Counted from the first letter of the stretch, positions 1 through 11,542 are shown. The stretch: 64,000 nucleotides of DNA from Pseudidiomarina halophila (GCF_003987215.1 NZ_PIPW01000003.1:186001-250000); one strand, 5' to 3'. Notes: generated by a model from the sequence alone, not told the origin. A program made the numbers and translations.

Positions 1-224
1 ACCACGGTGACCTTTTTACCTTGTAGCCGCTGCACTGTGACAGGGGTACCGTCCCAGCCTTTTATCTGATGTGGCTCCAAAGCAAAATCTTGCGTGGCTT
101 CGTAGGTAAGCAAGTTACCGAGTTCGTTGGCTAGTTCGCGGAAGCTTTTGGTGGAAATGCCGGCTTCGCGCATTAAACCGAGTTTATGTTGCACTAACGG
201 ATGTTCGATCACATGAAGAGGCAT
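1..224 (-). CDS. upp: uracil phosphoribosyltransferase, 5' part only
   Basis: The reverse strand encodes the first 74 residues of a protein that runs off the left edge of the window. It begins [20 protein letters not shown] and contains [20 protein letters not shown], which I recognise as the N-terminus of Upp. Upp converts uracil and PRPP to UMP in pyrimidine salvage in the cytoplasm. The catalytic and PRPP-binding parts lie outside the window, so integrity cannot be judged. It is divergent from katG across a 242-base gap in which I identify no clear regulatory site. Confidence 0.93.
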   Translation of the reverse strand, partial: MPLHVIEHPLVQHKLGLMREAGISTKSFRELANELGNLLTYEATQDFALEPHQIKGWDGTPVTVQRLQGKKVTV

Positions 225-451
225 GGTTAATCCCCGCAGTCTGTTCGCTATGAATACCTAGAGTTTAGTTTAAGCCGATGCTGGTCAAGATTGAAGTGGA
301 GAATAAAAGCGCAAGGGTAATTATCGGCTACTCAGCAAATCCGATTGACCTAATCGCTTTTTCCTGTAGGGAATAGAGATCCCAATCTAAAGGAAAAGGT
401 CTATAGTATTTTTGCTGTACCTAAAGTACGTCAATCTTACCCGGTCAATAA

Positions 452-2686
<2,235 letters not shown>

Positions 2687-2706
2687 GCACTGCTTATTCT
2701 ACGCGG

Positions 2707-2730
2707 AGGCGGCCTATGGGCCGCCTTTTT
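2707..2730 (+). terminator. rho-independent terminator after katG
   Basis: Perfect 8-bp stem AGGCGGCC / GGCCGCCT around a TATG loop, followed by a run of T. It lies about 20 bases after the katG stop codon. Its reverse-strand side has no matching T tract, so it serves katG. Confidence 0.9.
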
Positions 2731-2763
2731 ATTGGCTGGCTATGCACGCCATTCAGTTTAATG

Positions 2764-3189
2764 TTATTCAGCCTTCATTAGCGTAAGTACCAATCCCCGG
2801 CTCGCCGCACGATTCCGATGCTCACATAAATAAATACCTTGCCAGGTGCCTATATTCATCCGGCCGTTGGTGATCGGAACGGATACACTGCTACCTAGCA
2901 AGCTTGCTTTAAGGTGAGCGGGCATATCGTCCGGGCCTTCATAAGTGTGACGATAATAGGGAGCATCCTCAGGCACCATTTCATTAAAATGACTCTCAAA
3001 ATCCTCTCGCACCGTGGGGTCGGCATCTTCGTTGATGGTTAATGATGCAGAGGTGTGCTTGATAAAAATATGCAACAGCCCAGTGGTCACTGGTGTGAGC
3101 GTATGAAGCGCCTGTTCGATTTCGTCAGTAATTGAATGGAACCCGCGCGGCCGCGGCTGCAGGGTCAGTTCTGTTTGGTAAGTTGCCAT
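2764..3189 (-). CDS. YjbQ/UPF0047 family protein
   Basis: A 141-residue single-domain cytoplasmic protein of normal length for the YjbQ (UPF0047) family. Visible family motifs are HIFIKHTSASLTINED near residues 41-56, the acidic-histidine segment ESHFNEMVPED, and GTWQGIYLCEHR near the C-terminus. Members have been linked to a weak secondary thiamine-phosphate synthase activity, but the physiological role is not settled. It converges on katG and is separated from it by the katG terminator. It starts at the ATG at 3189, with the divergent methyltransferase 79 bases away. Confidence 0.88.
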   Translation of the reverse strand: MATYQTELTLQPRPRGFHSITDEIEQALHTLTPVTTGLLHIFIKHTSASLTINEDADPTVREDFESHFNEMVPEDAPYYRHTYEGPDDMPAHLKASLLGSSVSVPITNGRMNIGTWQGIYLCEHRNRAASRGLVLTLMKAE

Positions 3190-3268
3190 GGGACCAGTCG
3201 CTCTGATGTTTACCTATGAAATAAGGGCAACTATGCTATAAAAAAGGACACAAAAAAAGGACGGAATC

Positions 3269-3859
3269 ATGGACAGCAACATCCGCTTTTACTCAGACAA
3301 CGCCGCTGAATTCAGCGACCAGTACGATAGTCTGACGTTTGAGCAGGTGCACGGTGACTGGATACACCTGCTCGACAACCTTCCGCAAGGAACCGGGGTG
3401 CTTGATATTGGTGCAGGCTCAGGGCGTGATGCGCGGGCGCTCGCGGGGCATGGTTTCAAAGTAACCGCGGTCGAACCTGCGGCCGCGTTGCGCACCCTTG
3501 CCAGGCAAAAGTCACCGGGCATTCACTGGGTGGATGACCGGCTACCTGATCTCGAAAAAATTGACACGACCTATGCGCTGGTTTTAGTCAGTGCCGTATG
3601 GATGCATCTCAACCTGTACGGTCAAATCGAATCGCTCAAGCGCGTATCACAACTGCTCGCCCCCCACGGCTACCTGATACTAACCTTGCGGCACGGTGCA
3701 TTCCATGACCAGCGTAGCGGCCACGACTTAAGCGAAAAGCACATCATTGAAAGCGCCGGGCAACTCGGCCTCCATCTGGCTCTGTCAGCAGAAAAAACTG
3801 ATCAACTGGAACGGCCCGATGTCCGTTGGCAAACACTGGTATTCAAGAAGAACGATTAA
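3269..3859 (+). CDS. class I SAM-dependent methyltransferase
   Basis: A 196-residue protein with the Rossmann methyltransferase fold. Motif I is VLDIGAGSGRDARAL near residues 45-59, followed by an acidic post-I strand (VTAVEPAA) and a motif-IV-like LVLVSAVWMHL. The substrate cannot be told from sequence; it resembles small-molecule or Tellurite-resistance/UbiE-like methyltransferases in general form only. An AAAGGACGGA ribosome site precedes the ATG. Its last four bases overlap the convergent diguanylate cyclase gene. Confidence 0.82.
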   Translation: MDSNIRFYSDNAAEFSDQYDSLTFEQVHGDWIHLLDNLPQGTGVLDIGAGSGRDARALAGHGFKVTAVEPAAALRTLARQKSPGIHWVDDRLPDLEKIDTTYALVLVSAVWMHLNLYGQIESLKRVSQLLAPHGYLILTLRHGAFHDQRSGHDLSEKHIIESAGQLGLHLALSAEKTDQLERPDVRWQTLVFKKND

Positions 3860-4917
3860 AGACTTGTCTCTGTATTAAGCTTGGTGACCCTGTTGCGACC
3901 GCTGGATTTGCTGATATAAAGCGCTTTGTCGGCGCGACTGATAATGCGATTAAGTGTTTCGTTAGGGCCGAGCTCGCTGACGCCGATGCTAAGGGTAACT
4001 GAGAGATCTTTTTTGAGGTTATCGCGCCAGTTGTAGCCATTGATGGCAACTCGCATTCGTTCAGCGACCTGTTCAGCGGTGAGAATGTCTGTTTCTGGCA
4101 ATACGATCAGGAATTCTTCGCCACCCCAGCGACCGACTAAATCATGCTGGCGCAGTTCCAGCCGAATCAACTTGGCCAGATGCTGCAATACCTGGTCGCC
4201 TTTTGGGTGTCCGAAAATATCATTAATGAGCTTAAAGTGATCGATATCGATGAGCAGAACGGACAACGGTTTGTTGTAACGTTCGGCACGGGTAATTTCG
4301 GCTTCAGCCAATTCAGTTAAGTGGCGGCGATTATGTAACAGCGTCAGCGAGTCGGTACTGGCCAGACGATTGAGTTCGCGGCTGGCGGAGCTCACGGTGC
4401 GGACATAAAAGAAGCCGAGGTAGCTGAACATGGCGAAAACAATGCTGAGGTTGAAGATATTCACGCCGATCAGCGCTTCGGCAGAAATTGGCTGGACTGG
4501 CGGAAAATAAAGTCCAGCAGCATAAAGGCCGACGTAATAAAGCCATAACAGGCTGAGAGCTACGATCGCGTAGCGCGCTGACATGGTGACCGCGAGTGCG
4601 GGGATAAACATCAATAAATAGTAATGGAAGCCGCTGTCCCAACCGATCAGAATACTACCCAAGGCAGCATGAACCACTACTTCGGTCCAAACCAGCCAGG
4701 TGCCGAGGGCATTTTGTCGGCGACCGAAGGCGTAAAACGCCCAGGCATACATGGCAACGCTCACCACATTGACCCAGGCCAGGATGGGGGAGCCCAAGGC
4801 CAGGAAAATCCCAAAGAAAGCAATATCAACGGTTGCCGCTATTTGACAACAGCGTCTTGCGACGCGCCAAAACTGCGGACGTTGGCGATTCAAAGTGGTG
4901 CGTTCCATGCTGCTCAT
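3856..4917 (-). CDS. membrane-bound diguanylate cyclase (GGDEF)
   Basis: Makes cyclic di-GMP from two GTP. Roughly residues 25-175 hold about five to six hydrophobic segments forming a membrane sensor region of no named family that I can assign. The GGDEF domain follows from about residue 185, with DSLTLLHNRRHL, LLIDIDHFKLINDIFGH and the active-site loop GGEEF. RQHD five residues before the loop is a complete RxxD product-inhibition site, so the enzyme looks catalytically competent and feedback-controlled. It is divergent from the arsenic operon, and its 3' end overlaps the methyltransferase stop. Confidence 0.92.
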   Translation of the reverse strand: MSSMERTTLNRQRPQFWRVARRCCQIAATVDIAFFGIFLALGSPILAWVNVVSVAMYAWAFYAFGRRQNALGTWLVWTEVVVHAALGSILIGWDSGFHYYLLMFIPALAVTMSARYAIVALSLLWLYYVGLYAAGLYFPPVQPISAEALIGVNIFNLSIVFAMFSYLGFFYVRTVSSASRELNRLASTDSLTLLHNRRHLTELAEAEITRAERYNKPLSVLLIDIDHFKLINDIFGHPKGDQVLQHLAKLIRLELRQHDLVGRWGGEEFLIVLPETDILTAEQVAERMRVAINGYNWRDNLKKDLSVTLSIGVSELGPNETLNRIISRADKALYISKSSGRNRVTKLNTETSL

Positions 4918-5000
4918 TGAAGCCCTTATGAATAGTGTTGCGAAACGTTAAGTTTAGGTGAAAAGGACATAAGTATAAAGCGATCCTTGCTTAGCATCTC

Positions 5001-5020
5001 ATATATGTTTTACCATATAT
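5001..5020. promoter_or_regulatory. candidate ArsR operator
   Basis: Perfect 7-6-7 inverted repeat, ATATATG then six bases then CATATAT, placed 20-40 bases before the ars operon start. AT-rich inverted repeats of this form are typical of ArsR/SmtB binding sites. The operon encodes its own ArsR domain, so autorepression relieved by arsenite is the natural inference. Confidence 0.6.
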
Positions 5021-5039
5021 TTCAGTTCATATCGTTAAT

Positions 5040-5777
5040 GTGGGTAAAGGCATGAAAGTTCTGTTTTTATGCAGCGCAAATTCAGCGCGATCGCTTATGG
5101 CGGAGGCCATATTCAGACAACTCGCTGGCTCCGACTTTGAGGTGATGAGCGCTGGAACTGAACCGACACAACCACAAGCTGAGGCATTAGACGTTTTGCA
5201 AGCCATGGGAGTGAGCACGACCGGGTTGAAATCAAAGGCGATTGATGAACTCGAAGATACTGAATTCGACTACGTGATCAGTTTGTGTGATCGCGCTCGG
5301 GTCGAATGTCAGGCGGACTTTACCGAGCAAAATTTTGTCGCGTGGGACTTCCCCGACCCTGTGGAGAGTCGTGACAGCGAAGCGTTCAAGAAAACCGCAC
5401 ATGAACTAAGCGAACGGATCCGTATGTTTCTGTTTATTTTGCGGAAACAATCAGACACTCCGCACCTTTATAATTCGCCTCAGGATTTTTTTAAGGTGAT
5501 GGCTGACCCGTTGCGCTTACAGTTGATAGTACAAACAGCCGGTACTGATGAAATCTGTGTTTGTGACTTTGTTAGCGCTACCGGCATGTCACAACCTAAA
5601 GTTTCGCGCCATTTAGCACAGTTGCGCGAATATGGCTTGCTGCTCGATCGTAAAGAGGGACGGTGGGTATATTACCGACTGAACCCCGCGCTTCCCGATT
5701 GGATGCGTGAGGTCATTACGACCACGCGCAGCCACAATCCTCAACTCGTTAAGGATCAACAGAATGAGTGTGTTTGA
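5040..5777 (+). CDS. arsenate reductase (LMW-PTP type) fused to ArsR repressor
   Basis: Two arsenic functions in one 245-residue chain. Residues about 5-140 are a low-molecular-weight phosphatase-type arsenate reductase. C11 and R17 form the C-x5-R loop (CSANSAR), C83 and C90 match the seven-residue-spaced cysteine relay of thioredoxin-coupled ArsC, and WDFPDP supplies the catalytic Asp. Residues about 150-225 are an ArsR winged helix: EICVCDF carries the C173-x-C175 arsenite-sensing pair, and [18 protein letters not shown] is the recognition helix region. The start is uncertain: GTG at 5040 or ATG at 5052. It is the first gene of the ars operon and overlaps acr3 by 14 bases. Confidence 0.9.
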   Translation: MGKGMKVLFLCSANSARSLMAEAIFRQLAGSDFEVMSAGTEPTQPQAEALDVLQAMGVSTTGLKSKAIDELEDTEFDYVISLCDRARVECQADFTEQNFVAWDFPDPVESRDSEAFKKTAHELSERIRMFLFILRKQSDTPHLYNSPQDFFKVMADPLRLQLIVQTAGTDEICVCDFVSATGMSQPKVSRHLAQLREYGLLLDRKEGRWVYYRLNPALPDWMREVITTTRSHNPQLVKDQQNECV

Positions 5778-6789
5778 GCGTTGGCTGTCGCTGTGGGTAG
5801 CGCTGGCGATTGTTGTTGGTACTTTTTTAGGTAATCAATTCCCCGATGCATTTTCCTGGTTGTCGCGTATTGAATTTGCCAATGTGAATCTGGTCATCGC
5901 GGTGTTGATTTGGTTGATGATTTATCCGGTTATGGTGCAGGTCAACTTTACTGCGGTAAAACAAGTCGCCAAAGAGCCACGTGGACTGGTGCTTACCCTG
6001 ATCATTAACTGGTTGATCAAACCCTTTACCATGGCGGCGATCGGCTGGTTGTTCTTTAAGGGCATTTTTGCGGACTTCATTTCACCTGAAACAGCTAATG
6101 AATACCTTGCTGGGGTTATCCTCCTGGGCATCGCGCCCTGTACTGCTATGGTGTTTATCTGGAGCCAACTTACCAAAGGCGATGCCAACTATACCTTGGT
6201 TCAGGTATCGGTAAATGATGTGGTAATGATTTTCGCTTTTGCTCCCATTGCGGCGCTGTTGCTTGGCGTAGCTGAAATAGAAGTGCCTTGGGAAACTTTG
6301 GTTATAAGCGTAGGTTTGTACGTGATTGCGCCATTGTTAGCCGGCGTCCTGACGCGGCGACAACTAACGCGGGCTGTTTTGGTGGCCAACGAGAAGCTAG
6401 CTAACTTTGACCGCACCATGAAACCCTGGTCTATCATTGGTTTATTAATGACCGTAGTGTTGCTCTTTGCGTTTCAAGCCGAGGTGCTACTCACCCGGCC
6501 TTTAGATATTGCGATGATCGCAACACCGTTACTGATTCAAACCTACGGCATATTTGCCATAGCCTTTGTGCTGGCGCTATTCCTTAAGCTGCCGCATCGT
6601 ATTGCCGCGCCGGCATGCTTAATTGGTACCTCAAACTTTTTTGAACTAGCGGTGGCAGTAGCAATTTCGCTATTTGGATTGCAGTCAGGCGCAGCATTGG
6701 CGACCGTTGTCGGGGTGTTGGTCGAGGTGCCGGTGATGTTATCACTGGTGTGGTTTGCGAATAGAACCAAACATTGGTTTAGCGTTTAA
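5764..6789 (+). CDS. acr3: Acr3-family arsenite efflux permease
   Basis: Inner-membrane carrier of about ten transmembrane segments that exports arsenite produced by the reductase encoded just upstream. The 341-residue length is normal for bacterial Acr3. Conserved features include [19 protein letters not shown], the cysteine motif [13 protein letters not shown] and the [14 protein letters not shown] segment. I place the start at the ATG at 5764, which overlaps the end of the ArsC-ArsR gene, because the family begins [15 protein letters not shown]; a longer reading frame upstream is not needed. Translational coupling with the upstream gene is likely. Confidence 0.95.
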   Translation: MSVFERWLSLWVALAIVVGTFLGNQFPDAFSWLSRIEFANVNLVIAVLIWLMIYPVMVQVNFTAVKQVAKEPRGLVLTLIINWLIKPFTMAAIGWLFFKGIFADFISPETANEYLAGVILLGIAPCTAMVFIWSQLTKGDANYTLVQVSVNDVVMIFAFAPIAALLLGVAEIEVPWETLVISVGLYVIAPLLAGVLTRRQLTRAVLVANEKLANFDRTMKPWSIIGLLMTVVLLFAFQAEVLLTRPLDIAMIATPLLIQTYGIFAIAFVLALFLKLPHRIAAPACLIGTSNFFELAVAVAISLFGLQSGAALATVVGVLVEVPVMLSLVWFANRTKHWFSV

Positions 6790-6800
6790 AAGGAACAGTT

Positions 6801-7802
6801 ATGACAATTAAAGTAGGTATTAATGGATTAGGTCGGATTGGTCGTTTGGCATTGCGCATTGCTACCGAGCGTGACGACCTGGAAGTAGTGAAAGTGAATG
6901 ATCCGGGTGGCGCTGCGGAAACCTTTGCGCATTTGCTGAAGTTTGATTCGGTACACGGTACCTGGGCGCACGATGCGGCTGCCGAGGGCGGCGACTTGGT
7001 GATCAATGGCCAGACGATTGCCTTTTCCCAGTACAAAACCATCGAAGAAAATGACTGGAGTGACTGCGATATTGTGCTTGAGGCATCCGGTAAGATGAAA
7101 AGCGTTGAGGTGCTCAATGCTTATCTCGAGCAGGGCGTAAAACGCGTGGTGGTGTCTGCACCAGTTAAAGAAAAAGGTGCGCTGAACCTTGTGGTGGGGG
7201 TGAATGACCACCTGTTTGACCCGGCAGAACACCGGATCATTACTGCGGCTTCATGCACCACCAACTGCCTGGCGCCTGTTGTGAAAGTATTGCATGAGAA
7301 AATTGGTATCAAACATGGTTCACTGACCACCATTCACTCCATTACCAATACCCAAACCATACTTGATGCGCCGCACAAAGACTTGCGGCGCGGACGTGCC
7401 TGCGGTGAGAGTTTGATTCCAACGTCAACCGGCTCAGCGACTGCGATTATTGAAATCTTCCCTGAGCTTAAAGGCCGGCTTGATGGTCACGCGGTGCGGG
7501 TGCCTTTGGCGAATGCGTCACTTACCGATTGCGTATTTGAGATGGAACGGCCAACCAGCGTTGAAGAGATCAATGGCTTGTTTGAGGAAGCGGCTAAGGG
7601 CGAGTTAAAAGATATTCTGGGCTACGAAGAACGGCCGTTAGTATCCATTGATTACCGCACCGACCCGCGTTCAAGTATTGTCGATGCTTTGTCTACCCGG
7701 GTAATCAACGGCACCCACGTTAAAGTTTATGCCTGGTACGACAATGAGTGGGGTTATGCGAACCGCGCGGTCGAATTGGTGGCGAAGGTCGGCGCATGCT
7801 AA
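6801..7802 (+). CDS. gap: ars-operon type I glyceraldehyde-3-phosphate dehydrogenase
   Basis: NAD-dependent GAPDH, 333 residues, with the nucleotide-binding start [16 protein letters not shown] and the active site ASCTTNC (catalytic C152). The position between acr3 and arsJ marks it as the arsenic-resistance paralogue rather than the main glycolytic enzyme. In the known ArsJ system GAPDH uses arsenate in place of phosphate to form unstable 1-arseno-3-phosphoglycerate, which ArsJ exports. A good AAAAGGA ribosome site lies 11 bases after the acr3 stop. Its last seven bases overlap arsJ. Confidence 0.95.
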   Translation: MTIKVGINGLGRIGRLALRIATERDDLEVVKVNDPGGAAETFAHLLKFDSVHGTWAHDAAAEGGDLVINGQTIAFSQYKTIEENDWSDCDIVLEASGKMKSVEVLNAYLEQGVKRVVVSAPVKEKGALNLVVGVNDHLFDPAEHRIITAASCTTNCLAPVVKVLHEKIGIKHGSLTTIHSITNTQTILDAPHKDLRRGRACGESLIPTSTGSATAIIEIFPELKGRLDGHAVRVPLANASLTDCVFEMERPTSVEEINGLFEEAAKGELKDILGYEERPLVSIDYRTDPRSSIVDALSTRVINGTHVKVYAWYDNEWGYANRAVELVAKVGAC

Positions 7803-9004
7803 GTCAGTTCTCCCCTGAGGTGCGCCAGTACTTTCTGGTTACCGGAAATTATTGGGCGTTTACCCTGACCGACGGGGCGTTGCGGATGCTGGTGGTGTTA
7901 CATTTTCACCAGCTCGGCTACAGCGCTATCGAAGTGGCGATGCTGTTCCTGTTTTATGAGTTCTTTGGCATCGTGACCAACTTATTCGGTGGCTGGATTG
8001 GCGCCCGCTGGGGGCTTAACCGCAGCATGAATATCGGCCTTGGTCTGCAGGTTGTTGCGTTAGCTATGCTGCTGGTGCCATCGGCCATGCTGACGGTGCT
8101 CTGGGTTATGGCGGCACAGGCACTGTCGGGTATAGCTAAAGACCTGAATAAAATGAGTGCGAAAAGCACCATTAAGTTATTGATACCCGATAGTGAACAA
8201 GGTCGGCTGTACAAATGGGTAGCGTTTCTCACTGGTTCGAAAAACACCCTGAAAGGAGTCGGTTTTTTCCTCGGCGGATTGTTGCTTACCCTGATGGGTT
8301 TTCAGGGCGCTATTCTGGCGATGGCGGTGATGCTGATCCTCGTTTGGGTAGGAAGCCTGATTTACCTTAAACATGGTGCAGGGAAAGCCGAACATAAGCC
8401 GAAGTTTAAAGAGCTATTCTCAAAAAGCCGGTCGATTAACATTCTGGCAATGGCGCGCTTCCTGCTCTTTGGGGCCCGTGATGTCTGGTTCGTGGTTGCT
8501 TTACCCGTGTTCCTCGCCAGCGAGCTGGATTGGGGCCATTGGCAGGTCGGCAGCTTTCTTGCCAGCTGGGTTATTATTTACGGTGTGGTGCAGGGTAGCG
8601 CACCAAAGTTCACCCGTAATGCCGATATCAGCCCGCGCAAACAGGCTAGGTTTTGGGGCGCATTGTTGACCCTTTGCCCATTGGCATTAAGTTTAGCTCT
8701 GTGGCAGAACGCTCCGGCTGCAGCAAGTATTATGCTGGGTCTCAGTTTATTTGGCGTTTTGTTCGCCGTTAATTCATCGTTACACAGTTATCTGATTGTG
8801 TCCTATTCGCGGACGGACGGCGTTTCTCTGGATGTTGGTTTTTACTACATGGCCAATGCCGCCGGGCGGCTGCTGGGTACTGTCCTGTCAGGCTGGATCT
8901 ATCAGGTGTACGGACTAGTTGCCTGTTTAATTATTTCGACGCTGTTGCTGTTGCTTTCCACCATCACCATCAGTGTGCTGCCACAGCGGGTTGCTGGAAA
9001 ATAA
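7796..9004 (+). CDS. arsJ: ArsJ organoarsenical efflux MFS transporter
   Basis: A 402-residue major-facilitator protein with roughly 10-12 transmembrane segments, expected to export 1-arseno-3-phosphoglycerate made by the adjacent GAPDH, which gives arsenate resistance without reduction. The N-terminus ([20 protein letters not shown]) is typical of ArsJ. The start is the ATG at 7796, inside the last codons of the GAPDH gene; the frame is open further upstream but that stretch lies within gap. The gap-arsJ pairing is the diagnostic context. It is the last gene of the ars operon. Confidence 0.93.
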   Translation: MLSQFSPEVRQYFLVTGNYWAFTLTDGALRMLVVLHFHQLGYSAIEVAMLFLFYEFFGIVTNLFGGWIGARWGLNRSMNIGLGLQVVALAMLLVPSAMLTVLWVMAAQALSGIAKDLNKMSAKSTIKLLIPDSEQGRLYKWVAFLTGSKNTLKGVGFFLGGLLLTLMGFQGAILAMAVMLILVWVGSLIYLKHGAGKAEHKPKFKELFSKSRSINILAMARFLLFGARDVWFVVALPVFLASELDWGHWQVGSFLASWVIIYGVVQGSAPKFTRNADISPRKQARFWGALLTLCPLALSLALWQNAPAAASIMLGLSLFGVLFAVNSSLHSYLIVSYSRTDGVSLDVGFYYMANAAGRLLGTVLSGWIYQVYGLVACLIISTLLLLLSTITISVLPQRVAGK

Positions 9005-9009
9005 CCGGG

Positions 9010-9063
9010 TTGTCTCCTAATGTTGTGTTACGGCAACACAAATGCAACGCAAATTAGGGACAA
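9010..9063 (+). other. nested inverted repeat covering a ribosome binding site
   Basis: The inner stem is TTGTGTT (9023-9029) with AACACAA (9035-9041) around a 5-base loop. Outer arms at 9010-9021 (TTGTCTCCTAAT) and 9053-9063 (ATTAGGGACAA) pair except for one extra base. The right outer arm contains AGGGA, the likely ribosome site of the gene at 9070. There is no T tract, so it does not look like an intrinsic terminator for arsJ. A structure that hides the ribosome site is possible but unproven. Confidence 0.5.
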
Positions 9064-9069
9064 CTCCAC

Positions 9070-9732
9070 ATGTTGATGAAAAAACTTATTCTCTCAGCGC
9101 TAGCTCTTTGCTGTTCGAATCTTGCATGGGCAGATGGCAGTGCGACGATTATGTCTGGTGGTACGACGTCGAAGGTCGAATTCGCCGAAGGTAAGTATCT
9201 GCGCATGGAAGCGCCGGAAAGCGGCGGCTACATGCTCATGCGCGACGACAAGCTCTATTCGGTAGTAAGCGAAGGTGGCGCTGTCATGGTGGTTGATATT
9301 GCTGCCGCGATGCGTGCTATGGGGAGTGCAGGCCAGCAAGAAAGCTTCTGGGATGACGATATTGCCGAAGTAAAAAGTTTTTACAAGACAGGTGAAAGTG
9401 AAACTGTCGCGGGTATTACGGGCGAAGTTTACAAGTTAGAGACGCTTAATCAAAATGGCAACGCACAGACCTCCATCCTGGTATTAACCGAGCACGAAAC
9501 CGTGGTGGAACTCTCGGAAGCCATGTATCACATGAGTCAGACACTGGTCTCCGCCGCGGGTGAAGAAACCCCACAGTCACTTGCTGCCATGTATAACAAT
9601 GTGATTGCTCATGGTATGGGAATTTTACGTCAAGGTGATGAATTTGAACTTGTGTCTGTTACCGACACAGCCCCGGAAGCGGACCGGTTTCGATTACCAG
9701 CTGAACCCATGCAGATACCTGTCAATCGCTAG
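9070..9732 (+). CDS. exported protein of unknown function
   Basis: I do not recognise this 220-residue protein. Residues 1-21 form a Sec signal peptide (KKLILSALALCCSNLAWA followed by DG). The mature part is acidic, has no cysteine, and alternates short beta-like stretches such as GGYMLMRDDKLYSVV and SILVLTEHETVVELS. This resembles the general pattern of periplasmic or outer-membrane-associated beta proteins reading out a compound in a domain, but no family can be named. The start is ATG at 9070, with AGGGA nine bases upstream; ATG at 9076 is possible. It converges on the phosphodiesterase gene with no gap. Confidence 0.72.
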   Translation: MLMKKLILSALALCCSNLAWADGSATIMSGGTTSKVEFAEGKYLRMEAPESGGYMLMRDDKLYSVVSEGGAVMVVDIAAAMRAMGSAGQQESFWDDDIAEVKSFYKTGESETVAGITGEVYKLETLNQNGNAQTSILVLTEHETVVELSEAMYHMSQTLVSAAGEETPQSLAAMYNNVIAHGMGILRQGDEFELVSVTDTAPEADRFRLPAEPMQIPVNR

Positions 9733-11433
9733 CTAGGACGACGAGGCATCAAAGCTCGCGCTAGGGCGTCCAAACAGGTAGCCCTGAAAAAACTCGCAGC
9801 CGAGATCCTGCAGCCGCTCGAATTGAGCCTGGGTTTCGACCCCTTCAGCAATGACCGCAAGGTTCATGCTGCGGCCAAGGCTAATGATGGTTTCCGCCAG
9901 CAAGGCGCCTTTGCTCTGGGGTTGTAAATCATTGACAAAGGCGCGATCGATTTTCAGCTCATCAAGGGGCAACTGCGTCAGATAAGCCAATGACGCGTAA
10001 CCTGTGCCAAAGTCATCGAGCGAGAGCGAAATACCGAGCTTCCGCAGTTTTTTCATCTGTTCAATGATGAAGCCAAGGTCATGTGCCATCAGACTTTCGG
10101 TCAGTTCGAAACGCATTTTTTTCGGATCGGCACCGGTGCGGGTAATAATATCCTGCACCCGATCGACGAAATCCGCTTGGCGAAACTGCAGTGAACTGAC
10201 GTTTATCGACAACGATAAGTGTTCGAACTCCGGTCGCTTCGACCACTCCACTAATTTTTCGCCGCAGCTTTGCAAGACCCACTCACCTATTTCAATGATG
10301 CTGCCGTTGGCTTCGGCGATAGGAATAAATTCGGCCGGTGAAATCGCGCCGTACTCCGGATGCTGCCAGCGAAGCAGTGCTTCGCAACTGATTAATTTCT
10401 GGTAGCGGTTCACCTGAGGTTGATAAGCGATCTGGAATTGCTGGTTTCCAACGGCGTGATGCAGAGCTTGTGACAGGTGCAGGCGTTGATGAAGCGACGC
10501 CTCCATTTGTTTATCAAAAAAACTAATGGGCGAGTCAAGCCGCCGCTTGGCGGATTTAAGCGCAATATCCGCCTGAGTTAAAATCGTATTCCCGTCCAGG
10601 TTATGGTTTCGATCAAATAAAGTGATCCCGACGCGAGCATAAAGTTTGTGGGTCTTATTATTGAGTGTCAGTGGTTGCTGTATCTCGTCCAGCACACATT
10701 GCGCTAGCTGCTCTGCTTGTGTCGCCGCCTTAGCAACATCATTTCCCAGATCGGGAAGTAATAATGTGAATTCGTCTTTGCCAAGACGTGCCAGGCCGTC
10801 ACTGGTTTTGGCAAAATTCATTAGACATTTGGCGCAGTGAATAAGCGCCTGATCACCACTTTCATAACCGAGGCTATCATTAATGCTGTGAAAATTATCA
10901 ATATCGATCAGCAACAATGCGCTCATGGTTTTTTCAAAGGGACTGACACCATTGATGGTATTCAACCGCTCGAGGAATAAACGCCGATTCGGTAAATCCG
11001 TCAGGGGGTCAAAATAGGACAGGCGCTGCACTTCTGCCTCGGCGGAGTCGAGTGCGCGTAGGTCAGCGTCCATACAAAACATGATGGGTTCATCGTTGGG
11101 TAAATCGACGACGGTGTGGCTTGAAAAAACCGGGACAGTGGCGCCGGATTTATGTTTTAAGTTCAGCCGTGCCGGTGGAATGCCCCGACGATTTGCGAAC
11201 ATCCAGTCGACATCATGCCGCACCAGGTCGGTCATCCCTTCAGGAATAATGAGCTCAAACAGACTGCCGCCTAAAGCTTCTTCGGCGGAGTAGCCGTAGA
11301 TTTTCTCTGACGCTGCATTCCAGTAAACAACTGTACCATCGGCTCGGTAGCCTTGAATCGACATTGCCTGAGTGTCATCACACAGCTTGCGGAACCTGGC
11401 TTCGCTGATATTTTGCGTGCTTCGTTTGGGCAT
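9733..11433 (-). CDS. PAS-GGDEF(degenerate)-EAL c-di-GMP phosphodiesterase
   Basis: A soluble 566-residue protein. Residues about 10-120 are a PAS sensor (ADGTVVYWNAASEKIYGYS). Residues about 140-300 are a GGDEF domain whose signature reads GKDEF (context RLGKDEFTLLL) with no RxxD site, so cyclase activity is doubtful and a GTP-sensing role is more likely. Residues about 315-560 are an EAL domain with the key motifs intact: EALLRWQHP, INVSSLQF, FELTES, DDFGTGYASLAYL, LKIDRAF and AEGVET. Degradation of c-di-GMP is therefore expected. It is divergent from the monooxygenase operon. Confidence 0.93.
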   Translation of the reverse strand: MPKRSTQNISEARFRKLCDDTQAMSIQGYRADGTVVYWNAASEKIYGYSAEEALGGSLFELIIPEGMTDLVRHDVDWMFANRRGIPPARLNLKHKSGATVPVFSSHTVVDLPNDEPIMFCMDADLRALDSAEAEVQRLSYFDPLTDLPNRRLFLERLNTINGVSPFEKTMSALLLIDIDNFHSINDSLGYESGDQALIHCAKCLMNFAKTSDGLARLGKDEFTLLLPDLGNDVAKAATQAEQLAQCVLDEIQQPLTLNNKTHKLYARVGITLFDRNHNLDGNTILTQADIALKSAKRRLDSPISFFDKQMEASLHQRLHLSQALHHAVGNQQFQIAYQPQVNRYQKLISCEALLRWQHPEYGAISPAEFIPIAEANGSIIEIGEWVLQSCGEKLVEWSKRPEFEHLSLSINVSSLQFRQADFVDRVQDIITRTGADPKKMRFELTESLMAHDLGFIIEQMKKLRKLGISLSLDDFGTGYASLAYLTQLPLDELKIDRAFVNDLQPQSKGALLAETIISLGRSMNLAVIAEGVETQAQFERLQDLGCEFFQGYLFGRPSASFDASSS

Positions 11434-11464
11434 AAACCTGCAACTAGTGGAGAATTTTAAAACT

Positions 11465-11480
11465 TTCTACAAGTGTAGAA
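11465..11480. promoter_or_regulatory. palindrome next to the monooxygenase promoter region
   Basis: Perfect 7-2-7 palindrome TTCTACA-AG-TGTAGAA in the gap between the divergent phosphodiesterase and monooxygenase genes. TATGAT, a good -10 box on the forward strand, follows directly at 11481. A bound protein would block that promoter. The TACA-NN-TGTA core has the form used by BlaI/CopY-type repressors, but no regulator is encoded nearby. Confidence 0.45.
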
Positions 11481-11542
11481 TATGATTGATAAAACCGTTA
11501 ATTTAGCTACTGTACTTTCAAATCTGAAATAGGCATTACTGC

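Noticed and set aside
5707-5763. Upstream extension of Acr3 to an earlier ATG
   Set aside because: It would lie fully in the ArsC-ArsR gene; the ATG at 5764 gives the family N-terminus.
9010-9063. Rho-independent terminator for arsJ
   Set aside because: The hairpin has no T tract after it, so it is described as an inverted repeat over a ribosome site.
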